This document shows, in pieces, positions 25,829-36,800 of a DNA stretch of 64,000 bases. The DNA comes from Tachypleus tridentatus (Eukaryota > Arthropoda > Merostomata > Xiphosura > Limulidae). The notes under the pieces were generated by a model that was not told the origin of the DNA, did no database searches, and saw only the letters and a list, made by a program, of their open reading frames with translations. The stretch's first letter is position 1. Every line of letters begins with the position of its first letter. The DNA lies in assembly GCF_004210375.1 (NCBI RefSeq), contig NC_134829.1, positions 23,018,034-23,082,033 on the forward strand, given 5' to 3'. The translations under genes were made by a program, and so were the position numbers.

Positions 25829-26745
25829 CGAGGTCTGTTCAAAAAATACGCGGACTGTTTAAATTGCGCGGCTCCAGTTGGTTCCAGGGGAATCCGCTTG
25901 GTGTCGCTAGGTTTGCACAGCTCAGCTGATTACGACGCCATTTCCCGATTGCAGATATCTTTATTTGTGTATTAGCTACGCGGTTTTAAGTGAAGTGCGA
26001 TTTTTTTCGTTTGGCGGATTTCAGAATGAATGACCTAAAGGAGCAATGACTTGCTGTGACATTTTGTGTCAAACTTGGAAAATCTGCGACTGAAACTTTT
26101 GCTATGCTTAACACGGCTTACGGTGATGTTGCTATGAATCGTACGGCATGTTTCAAGTGGCATGAACGTTTTAAGGATGGTCGACAGTCCATTGAAGATG
26201 ATGAGCGTCCTGGACGTCCTTCCACGTCAACTGACGACCCACACGTCAACAAAATCAACACCCTGGTGCGGGCAAATCGACGTCTGACTGTCAGGGAGCT
26301 TGCTGAAGAGTGTGGGATATCAGTTGGATCTTGTTACGAGATTTTGACCGAAAAATTGAAGATGCACCGCGTTGCTGCGAAATTTGTGCCTCAGAACTCG
26401 TGAGTTTTTGGCCAAACACTCGATCACTGTTCTTCCCCACCCTCCACCCACCCCCTACACACCTGACCTTGCTCCTTGCGATTTTTTCTTGTTCCCCAAA
26501 CTCAAAAAACCCTTGAAAGGAAGAAGATTTGAGACGATTCCCGAGATTAAGGCAAATGCGACGAACGAGCTGGAGGACATTACAAAAGAAGCGTACCAGG
26601 ACTGTTTCAACAAGTTGAAACACCGTTGGGATAAGTGTGTGCATTGGGGAGGAGAGTACTTTGAAGGGGTCCCAGACCTGTAACTTCTAAATAAAGTACA
26701 TTTTGTTTTATGACGTCAGTCCGCGTATTTTTTTAACAGCCCTCG
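25829..26745 (+). mobile_element. Internally deleted mariner transposon with both inverted repeats
   Basis: 917-bp element flanked by TA on both sides (25827-25828, 26746-26747). The inverted repeats are about 29 bp with two mismatches (CGAGGTCTGTTC... and CGAGGGCTGTTA...). Inside are the first and last parts of a mariner transposase. The middle, which should carry the first two catalytic Asp, is missing. The element is non-autonomous. Confidence 0.93.
26026..26683 (+). pseudogene. Mariner (DD34D-type) transposase remnant
   Basis: Seen: start codon at 26026, then a TGA at 26047-26049 that looks like a decayed CGA. Reading resumes with VTFCVKLGKSATETFAMLN and continues through the helix-turn-helix region to KFVP near 26392. 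The frame then jumps to EFLAKHSITVLPHPPPTPY, TPDLAPCDFFLFPKLKKPLK and the family-typical end YFEGVPDL (stop about 26681). Known: mariner transposases are about 345 aa with catalytic D, D and D, the last in the APxD motif, which is retained here. The deleted block includes the first two Asp, so the protein cannot be active. Confidence 0.9.
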
Positions 26746-26983
26746 TACTATATCTCAGATGGGGAGAGGGTTTCTTAGAGGCAGAGCTGTCTAGTGAGGA
26801 CCTGCCGCCATCCTGGTGGACACACCTTTCACCAAATAAAATAAGGGATTTTCGCTCCAGACCAAGAAAGCATAACTAGAGATCAGAAAATCCTTAAAAT
26901 ATGAATGTCTGATGCATATATTGTTCTTGCTAGTTTCAGAGCAAAGCTGCACAATTGTCTTTTTGCGCTATATGCACTACGGT

Positions 26984-27180
26984 TCCTGCTAATGATTCAC
27001 TTGTATGTTTGAAGTCTTAAATGCTTAAATTCGGGTTTCAATACCTGCAGTTGGTACAGCACAGATAGCTCATTGTGTAGTTTTATGCTTAATAATAAGC
27101 AAGAAACCAAACAAAGCTATCGTTGGGAATCGAATTCCAGACTTTAGCACTGTAAGTTCGTAAACTTATTGTTGGCCTAC
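26984..27180 (+). mobile_element. tRNA-Val-like SINE, decayed, followed by a minus-strand fragment
   Basis: Plus copy: GGGTTTCAATACCTGCAG, GCACAGATAGCTCATTGTGT, TTTATGCTTAATAATAAGC (to about 27112). 27113-27180 resembles the reversed head of the same family. Confidence 0.6.
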
Positions 27181-27257
27181 AGAAGGTCATTTGGAACTAA
27201 GGAAGTTCAGAAATTATCTACTAGGAATTAGTCACTGCATTATTCTATTATTCATGT

Positions 27258-27528
27258 AGCCCGGCCAGGTGGTTAAGGTACTCGACTCGTAGTCTGAGAG
27301 TCGCGGGTTCGAATCTCCGTCACACCAAACATGCTCGCATTTTCAGCCATGGAGGCGTTATAATGTAACGGTCAATCCCACTATTCGTTGGTAAAAGAAT
27401 AGCCCAAGAGTTAGCGGTGGGTGATGATGACTAGCTGCTTTCTCTCTAGTCTTACACTGCTAAATTAGGAATGGCTAGCGCAGATAGCCCTCGTGTAGCT
27501 TTGCGCGAAATTCAAAAACAAACAAATA
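27258..27528 (+). mobile_element. tRNA-Thr-like SINE just upstream of ZC4H2
   Basis: Near full length (AGCCCGGCCAGGTGG head, GGTTCGAATCT B box, body, CAAA-rich tail). Flanked by ATTATT(C/G)ATG at 27247-27256 and 27529-27538. Ends about 240 bp before the ZC4H2 start codon. Confidence 0.93.
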
Positions 27529-27538
27529 ATTATTGATG

Positions 27539-27766
27539 CAGTTCTAATAATTGAAAATGTATTATATTTTACTTAAAGTTCTGTTGTGAAAGTTATTTGT
27601 CGTTTTTTGCACTTATGTATAAATTTTTACACGATACTGCTTTATTACGAAATTTACAATGCGTTAAAAATAAAACAAATGCACACCAGTTATCTTTGAA
27701 CATTGTTTATCTACATTTGCGTCGAGATTTTTATGTGAAACTTAGATGGAAGCACGAACCACAAAA
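27539..27766 (+). promoter_or_regulatory. Probable ZC4H2 promoter / 5' UTR interval
   Basis: 228 bp between the 3' end of a SINE insertion and the ZC4H2 start codon. No clear TATA box is seen. The interval must hold the 5' UTR and perhaps the core promoter unless a further noncoding exon lies upstream of the SINE. Confidence 0.4.
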
Positions 27767-27816
27767 ATGGACGATGAAACGCTGATGGGTAAACTTGAAT
27801 GTTTGAAAGAAATCAG
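27767..27816 (+). CDS. ZC4H2: ZC4H2 coding exon 1
   Basis: Encodes [16 protein letters not shown] plus two bases of an Arg codon. The donor is GTTAGT at 27817. The exon is too short to stand out as an ORF and was found by matching the family N terminus and phase to exon 2. Confidence 0.9.
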
Positions 27817-30800
27817 GTTAGTTATCAGTGAAATGTTTGTAAAAATGCATATATTCACAGAGACTGCTTAAAGCAAGTAAGTGCAGAGTTGTACGTAATT
27901 AATGTACTAAATATTAAATGTAAGTTTAAGCCTGTACTCGGTTGTATCATTTATTATTGCCAGTTTTACTATTAGTGGTAGTTTGATTAGGCCTACTACC
28001 GCTAATACTAATTAGTTCTGTATTATATTAATACAGTATTTACAGTATTAATACAGTATTAGTATTTATATTAAAATACATGGATTAGTATTATTTTTCT
28101 TAATTTGCAAGGTCAATAGTTATAGCTTTTTTTACTGTTGCAATGTCAATTAGTAAAACTTATGTCAAAGAAAATCAAACTTAAATTTTTAAACTTTAGT
28201 TACGCGTTAACTTGAAATTCTGAGTACAGAGCGGGCTACGTAATAATTCTTTTGTTACAAACTTTTAGCTTCAAATAGAGCATGTTTATAATATTATCAG
28301 GAATGTATTAATGTTATCTTAGCAAGAGTATTAATATTAAGTACAAAAATAGTATTTTGAGGAGATTTATGAATGTATAAGCTTTAGCAAGTTTATGCAT
28401 TCAATTTTTTTTATCTGTAAAGAAAGTAAGACATACCTCACTTTTATGAAGCTTTTTGTCATAGTAATTGATGTAGTAAAAAGATCTTATTATTGGTGAG
28501 AGTTATATATATTTTTGGTATTCATTAAATATGAGATATTTTAAGGGAGGTGGTGTGTGACTGCAATGTATATGAAAGAAATCTACATACATCATTTTCT
28601 GTGATAATGTTATTTATAAAAACTATTGTTGATTTACAGTAAATGCATTCTTACAAGTTATATATGTACATTTTACTTGATGAAAAACATTTGTATACAA
28701 TTTAGTTGATGTGTCTGTCATCAAGTACAGGAAACATCCATAGATGGTTGATTCAAATTACAAATTCGAGACCTATACATTATACGTACTTTAAACTGAA
28801 ATTTGAATTTTCTTTCATAACAAACCTCAGTAAGAAAGGCTATAATAAAGCTCTTCATATGCCTTTAGTGTGATTAAACACATATTGAGGGATATTCTTT
28901 TGAGAAATTGAGATTTTCTTGGCATCCCAAATTCATTCATAACAAGACAAAATTATTGTTGACTCCACATGACTATCTCATTCAGTAAACTAAACTTTAT
29001 CAAAAAAATAGGGAAGGCAAACCTTACTGTTTAAATATTTATCAAGCCTTTCCTTCAATTATATTGAACTACTATCTCATGAATTAATGTCATTAAGTTT
29101 AATAACAAACTGTAGATTATAATTCATATTTTTATATTATGCATTATATAATTTTTTAATTTAAAAATAAGTATGAAAAATAAACATTGATTTTTGTGTC
29201 ATGGGGTATGCTGAATTCAGCACTAATTAAAATTTGGCATTTGTGATGTCAAAATACAAAGTCCATAGATTCATATGAATTAAGAACTCAAATTACCCAT
29301 ATTAGTAAGCTAGAATGTAAAATAAGTACTTACTACCTTTTCTGTTTACTGAGATGTCCCTCATATTGAATTAAATACAGTGGTTGTCTTACCTCTTTCC
29401 ATTTTTGGAAATGGCCCCTTATGTATGCTTAATTGTGGATATGATATGTGAATAGCCTATCAAAAGCACAAAATGTCCTCCTGGTTGCTTTCTCATCTAT
29501 TTTCATGTATTAGGATATCAACTTGTTCTTTCAAAACAAGATTTAAAGGAAGTAAGTTTTGTCTTTGGTCTGCTTAAAATTTTATTTTTTTTAGACTGAA
29601 ATACAGTTTAGTTACAAAACATGATAAATTATAATGGAATTCTATGCTATTAGTATTTATGATTTTTGAGGCTTAGCAAGCTATGAGAAGTAGTAACCAA
29701 GTACAGAGATCATAACTAGAGGAGATAATTATTTGTTTTATTATCCTTTTTTTTTAAGAAAAGTAAGATGAGAATCTTGTTCATAAGTGTATTAAAATTG
29801 AAATGTGACTATATTTTACAAAATACTAGTCTTTACTAAAATACAGTCAGGACAGGTCATTTTGTAAAGGTCAGTGTCATATTCTTGGAAACAATAACGA
29901 GTACAAGTGTGCTACGTAATTGTAATTTCTGTGATGTTATCCAGTAATGGCTGAAAAGCCAGTATAATAGCAAATAATTAATGTATATAAACATACAATG
30001 TTATGATATACAAGCTATTCATTAAAAACATGAAATTTTTATGACCTAGATAATTATCAAATGTGAAAATTGTCTAATATATAAAAGTATTTTTCATATT
30101 AGGATGGAAATTCCTGTAAATGGTGGATAATCAGTATTCTGAAATAAAAAATTTTTGAGAGAATCTTTAATTAAAAGCTATTAATACTTAATTCAAAAAC
30201 CTGATATTTTTAGTATGAAGCTATGTAAGGTTTACAAGTAACTAGCTTTATTGTGCAGATATATTTTTACATCACCAAAGATCATACTATGATTACTCTT
30301 GTGGATACTTTTATAGTTATGAAAATTATGCATAGAGAAACTCATTGGTGTCCATGTGAATCCCAGGTGTGCTGATGAGGTTTAACAGGTCTTTTTCATA
30401 GCGCCCTATTAAATGCTTTTTGAAAAGCACCGGATCCAAACTTTTATTAGGAAACTTCCAACCCTCTGGCATCTGTCCACTATTGAAGGACTTGTAAAGA
30501 TGATAGTAACAAGTGGCTTGCATGTCCAATTCTTAAACGTCTTCAAAATCCTTAAAGAAAATTATCTAGCTCACAAGCCTTATCATTCATTACACTTCCC
30601 AATTTGTTTTTTAACAAACTTATAATTAATGTTATTATTCTGTTTGTTTCCACCTAGTAGCATTTTAGGAGAAGGAATGTTATTCATTAGAGAAAACTAA
30701 AGAAATATTTGTATTTAGTAATTTAGCCATCTCATACTCATCAGAAATTAGCCCTTCTTTATCATCCTTTGAATTTCATACTTCCATCCTAACATTTTCA

Positions 30801-33800
30801 TTTATCATTAAAGTATACAAGACATACATTAGATCAGTAATAGACTATGCAACTCCTGCATGGATCAATATAAGTGAAAAACAAATGCAAACCAAACTCC
30901 AAACATTATAGAATACACTTATTGCATCAGCATACAGAGTACCTAAAACCACTTTCTCAAAGTTCATGAACAATTACTCAAATACACAAACAATACCAGA
31001 TAGACTTCTACATAGTACAATAAAATATTTGGATAAAAATTGGCGAAAAATGAGTTGTTATGCGAACTAGACAGATATTACATATATGATGAAGATAGAC
31101 CTAAACACCTCTCCCCGTTAAACTTGTACGTCAGATCTTTAAGATAAAATTAAATTTAAAATAATAATAATAATAAAATAGTGCTAAAATAAAACAGGCC
31201 ACCTGTGTAAATAAATAATTTTAAAAAATGAAAGAAGAATATAAATAGACATTGTCCTGAAAAGGACCAGACTAAAGTTATGATATTACTTCAGCCATTC
31301 TGTATTTACTATAAATGTATTAATCAGGCCATTCCAACTAAGCAATGGAAGGAGGAAGAGGTCTGTGTACCTGATCCTCCTAGGTATACAAATATATATA
31401 TCCAAACATCTAGAGAGAAAGAGAGATTTTGTTTATTGTAACTGTATTTAAATAAATTCTTTCTGTTGGTTGTAACATTGTCAGTTAACCTTTCTCCATA
31501 TACCATTTTATGATTTTTATCTTTTTTATTCAACTTGCAAATGTTTGTAATCCTCCTAGTAATTCATCTCAAAAGGTAAGTTCTTTAAATGTGCATCTTT
31601 TTTTTCCTTAATAGAGTGTGGCCCAAAATAATCCTTCTTATTTTAAAATTTAATAAATAACTAAAGAAATACAATGATAAGATGGTAACTGTGTGAGAAA
31701 AGGCTTAGTGTGATGGACTGATTGGAGTGGACCAATTCTGTGGCCTCTGTGTTTGCCTGACATCACTAGACTTCCTTCTTTAGGGTTATGTTAAGGACAT
31801 TGTGTATGATACATCTACAGCAAACACCACTGAACTGAAATCCAGGGTAATGGATGTCATCATCACTGTAACTGGGCATATTCCAGCAAATATGGACTGA
31901 AATAAAATATTGATTAGATGTGCTGAGAGCCACAAATGGTACATATGAAAAAGTGTGATGACATGCAAATAAAAACTATTTCAACTGGGCTAAAAGATGT
32001 TGAAAACTGTGTGGTTATATTGCTCTAGTTATTTAATTATTAAATTTTAAAATAGGAATGATAATTTTGAACCACCCTTTGCTTATAGTGAGTTATCCTG
32101 ATCTGTTACATGCAGCCACATGTTTATCCTCTATGGAACATGTCTATCTTGAGTATTTAACAGGTCATTTTTAACCCATTCACTATGAGTAGGATGTATA
32201 TATCCCAGTGTTCCACACTCTCACATTGTGATTGGGACAAATGTTTCCAGTGATTAATGCTGTTTACATCTTCCTCTGCTGGGTCGAGGTTCATCACCTT
32301 GATTGTCATTATTTTCAATATCTTTAGAGCAAAGTCAAATGCATCAAGTGTATTTATATGACAACTAGTGTTACTACTAGCTGCTCAAGCAGTGCAGGCA
32401 TGGTCAGTACACAGTGATCAAATACTCTACTTAAACATCTCATTGGTTACTGAAGAGCTGAGTAGGAAACATTGAGAGAAACCACATATTAACATTGGGT
32501 AGGATACCAGTAAATACTTTATAACTAATTTTACTCCCATACACCATATGGGGCAACAGTTGAAAACATTTGTCCAAGTTGCAGTGTGAGGGAGAGGGAA
32601 CATATTAAAAACACAACTGAAAAGCATTTCCATTTAACTTAGCATTCCAAATTGTTGGAGTCAATTTCTATCTCATCTCATCAAAATTAACCTTTTCAAA
32701 ATTTGGAAAAACAACAAAATACTGTTATTTTTTATCTTGTATAATACCACCTCAAACTTAATTGTACAATGGCCACCTGTAGGGATGCTCCCATTAGTCA
32801 TATCCACATTGAAGGTTAATAACAAATCTAATAAAACAGAATAAAATTTTCTCAAGAAGGTTACCTAATCATTTAATGTAAAAATACCTTTAACAATTTC
32901 TAAGATTCTCTCACTCTTTCAGGTTGACAATAAAGTTTTCATGTTAGTAGTAACATCTAAGATTAAAATCCTTCGTGATTAAAACTAGCTTTTGCATTCT
33001 TGATTTCATTAAAAATAGTTTTCATTAATTTCATCGATCCAGTCAGGTGTTTATAACAGATTCCAATTAAAATCATTTTATTTCTCTATCTATAAAGATA
33101 CTGATTCAACCAACCTTTTTGTTGTTCTCTTTAATGTTCTTCAACAGGCTAGGGTTCATGCCTCGTATATTAAACTGTTCCTCCCCATCCCCATCTTTGT
33201 TTAACTCTTATTTATATTGATATATAGTTGTGTATTTCAAATAGATTTCTGTCATGAGAGTTATCTAAACCGAGCTAAATCTCATTGATTTTCATAATAA
33301 ATTTTCTGTTCTTATTTTTACACCATGACTAGTATTCAGCCTTAGAGATCTACTTAGATTCTTGCCTTCACAGTTAATTTATGTTAATACCACAGAAAAA
33401 AGTTTCTTCTTTTTTACCCCATGTGTGTTTATCAACCTCCTGTTCTTCTTGTGTAACTCCTAAGTTCCTTTTCAACATTATCAGTTCTATGTACACTATT
33501 AATATTGTATCATTGCTAACAACCTTAGTTTTTGTAAGCTACATTTTCTCTCTGTTTGTCCCAGAGATTATCCTGTCAACATGCTTTACCAAAGAATCAT
33601 TTATATCTAAAGCGTCCTTAAGTTTCTAAGATCAGTGGTTCAATTTCTCTTGGTGGACTCAGCAAATAGCCCAGTGTGGCTTTGCTATCAAAAAACAAAC
33701 ACTCCTTTAAGTTTTACTCCTCAGTGTGGATTCCTGTACATGATGACGGGACCTCCTGGGAAAGCTTCTGTTCTTTCAGTTTACCACCTCTGGGATCTAA

Positions 33801-36800
33801 ACATCCATTCACGTGTTTGCCATGCATGATGACCCGTGAAGGGGAGGAGGAGATCCTGGTGATTGAGGGGTCCAACCCTAACACACCACTTTGGCCTTGA
33901 ATTCCTGTAGATGGGCAGCCTTGGGGTGGCCCCTTCCTTGGGTCAATCAGCTGATCCACTTGGGCTAGGGTCAACCAAGTACCAGTGTTGGATGTTCTCA
34001 GTAGGTGTTGTGGACATTGTATCTGATGCTGGTGTTTGGGTATAGTGTTCACGAAACCCTGGAGTTGCTGTAGTGTCCTTTGACATTGTAGTGTGTCCCC
34101 TCATAGGATTCCATGGTGGGTGGTGTCAGTGGGCACCGAAATTTTCTTTTTTATTATGGATCCTCCAAATAAAACTTTAAATAAAATAGTGAAAAAAACA
34201 GTCCATAGGTAAACGATCATATCTTGAAGATTCTGAGCAGCAATCTTCAACATCTGTACCACCTGTTGTACCTCATTTTCTTATCCTACATTATCTTTAA
34301 CACAAACCTTCAGGACAAATGTCTCCCTTTTTTATTTTATTCAAAAGGGAATGGAGGGACTTGCTGGCTCTCCAAAATCAGTAAAGAAGCTTTGATCTGG
34401 TGACATATTGGTGGAAACATCCACATCTCAAAACAGTGAACTCCTCTTGCACTTAAAGGCAATTGCTGATATCCCTATTGAAGTTACACCTCATGCTACT
34501 TTCAAATCATTATGAGGTGTTAATGTTGAGAAGGACTTGAAGAACATCTCCGAGTCAGAGATTCTCACTGGTTTCTCTACTCAAGGAGTTTCTGCAGTGA
34601 AGTGTATCTCCACTTGCAAAGATGGAATTACGATCTTTCTCTTTTCAATACTGGTTCTTCTAATTATTTTCATGCACTTAGTCAGTAGTCAGTCCTTTAC
34701 TACTATTGATCTCTCAGTTTTCTCCCCTTCATTATTCTCCCATTTTTCATAGAGAGTTGACAATAATCCACGAGGTAGTGATCATTTTCCTGTAATTTTG
34801 AGAGAGACTGGCCATGGTCGATGCCATTCGACCTGCGTGCCCAGGTGGAAGCTGGATCATGCAAACTGGCCCACTTTGACTGCTCCCACAGAACTTGATC
34901 CTGCCATCATCATGTAAGCCATCCATAGATATCTGTGTGGCAGCAGTATCTGACTGTATTATACAAGCATCTGCTTAATGTATTCCTAAAACCTTGACAC
35001 ATTCCCCACTGTATCCTCATCCATGGTGGAAGTCTGCCTGCCACATGGCACGGAAGGCTCAAAAATGGGCCTGGGATACTTTCTGTAGATATCCCACACT
35101 CTCAAACTGCATTGCTTTTCAGCAGGCCCGTGCACATGCTCGGTGGGTAAGATATCAAAGTCAGAAGGAATCTTGGATTAAGTTCACAACCAGCATATCT
35201 TCTACTTCCAGTTCCAAAGTCATATGGGACAAGATTCGGAAGGTCAGTGGGCAACATAATTCTGTCCCCTTCTCAGGCTTGTTCTCTGATGGTCAAGAAG
35301 TAACTGATCGCCGATACTCTGGGTGAAAGCTTTTGCCAAGTATCTAGCACTTCTGCTCATCCTTCACCTTCTTAGCCATTCAGACTCGGGCAGAGAGAAC
35401 ACCTTTTTCCTTTCATGCTGATTGTTTCTATGACTATAATCTTCCTTTTACGCTGGTGGAACTCAAATTGGCCCTTCATTAGTCTGGCAGTACATCAGTT
35501 GGACATGATGATGTACATTATGAAATGCTGTGCCATCTATTCTGCTTTTCTTGCTATTCTTCTGATTGTTTTTTTAACTTGATCTGGCAGTAGAATGTTT
35601 TTCCTGATGCCTGGTGCCAAGCTATTGTCCTACCTTTCTCTAAGCCTGAGAAGGATTCCAAGATTCCTTCAAACTACTATCCAATTTTTTTGATGAGCTG
35701 TCTCTGTAAGACCTTAGAGAGGATGGCTAATGCTCACCTTGTTTGGTTTTAAAATGAAAGAACCTCCTCTTGCCCACCCAGTTTGGGTTCCACAGACAGC
35801 CTACACTGTGGACTGTCTAATTCGACTTGAAACATCAATCAGAAAAGCCTTTCTCAAATGACAACATCTTGTTTCAATATTCTTTGAAATTGAGAAGGCT
35901 TATGATACAAAATGGAGTTATGGCATTTTGCAAGACCTCCATATATATGGGTTATGTAGCCATTTGCCCATTTTTATTAAAAATTTTTTAATGGACAGAA
36001 GATTCAAGTTTGTGTAGGTTCGACACTTTCCCGTTCTTTTCTTCAGGAACTTGGAGTCCCTCAGGGCTGTGTTTTGAGTGTCACACTTTTCAGTATAAAA
36101 GTTAATGCCATCACTGAACAACTCCTACTCATTGTTCCAAACGGGCTTTTTGTTGGTGACTTTCACATCTCATATCAGTCATCAAACATGAGGTATATTG
36201 AGCAGCAGCTACAAACTGCCCTTAGTCATTTTTTGAAGTGGACCACATCAAACAGCTTTAACTTTTCTCTCTCTAAAACCAGTTGCATGCACTTTTGCTG
36301 CCAATGGGGTATTCACCCTGATCCTGAACTCTGTATCGGTGAAGTTGTGCTGCCTGTGGTCCTTCAGACAAAGTTCTTGGGGTTTATCTTTGTCTGTAAG
36401 CTGATCTTTATACCACACATCAAACAGGTACAGGTCAAATGTACAAAAGTACTGAACATCCTCCATGTCCTCTCTTCCACCACGTGGGGAGCAGATCGAT
36501 GTTCTATGCTACAGATATATCATGCTCTTATCCAATCGAAACTCGACTATACACTACAGCTAAATCTATCTGTTCTGGCACTATCACCACCGTGCCAGCA
36601 GGCAGTCAGACGTGGAGTGAGCAACGTGAAAACAAACTTTTTCAAATAAAACCCAATATTGGATTTTGGCCATCTTGCTTTCGTAAGGATCAGAAAGAGG
36701 AAGTTGTTTACATTGGTTACAGTTTTTAACTCATTGTTTTCTTTTATCTAGAACTGATGCACCAGTATGTAGTCTGTGTGACACTCAGATCACAATGAGC

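Noticed and set aside
26291-26644. Minus-strand ORF
   Set aside because: Shadow of the mariner transposase on the other strand.
33714-34052. Minus-strand 112-aa ORF
   Set aside because: Antisense of the GC-richer leader of the Jockey-like element; no domain.
34994-35326. Stand-alone gene of 110 aa
   Set aside because: It is the linker region of the decayed Jockey-like ORF2.
36074-36649. Stand-alone 191-aa gene
   Set aside because: It is the RT palm and thumb remnant of the same LINE (GVPQG upstream, FVGD at the active site).
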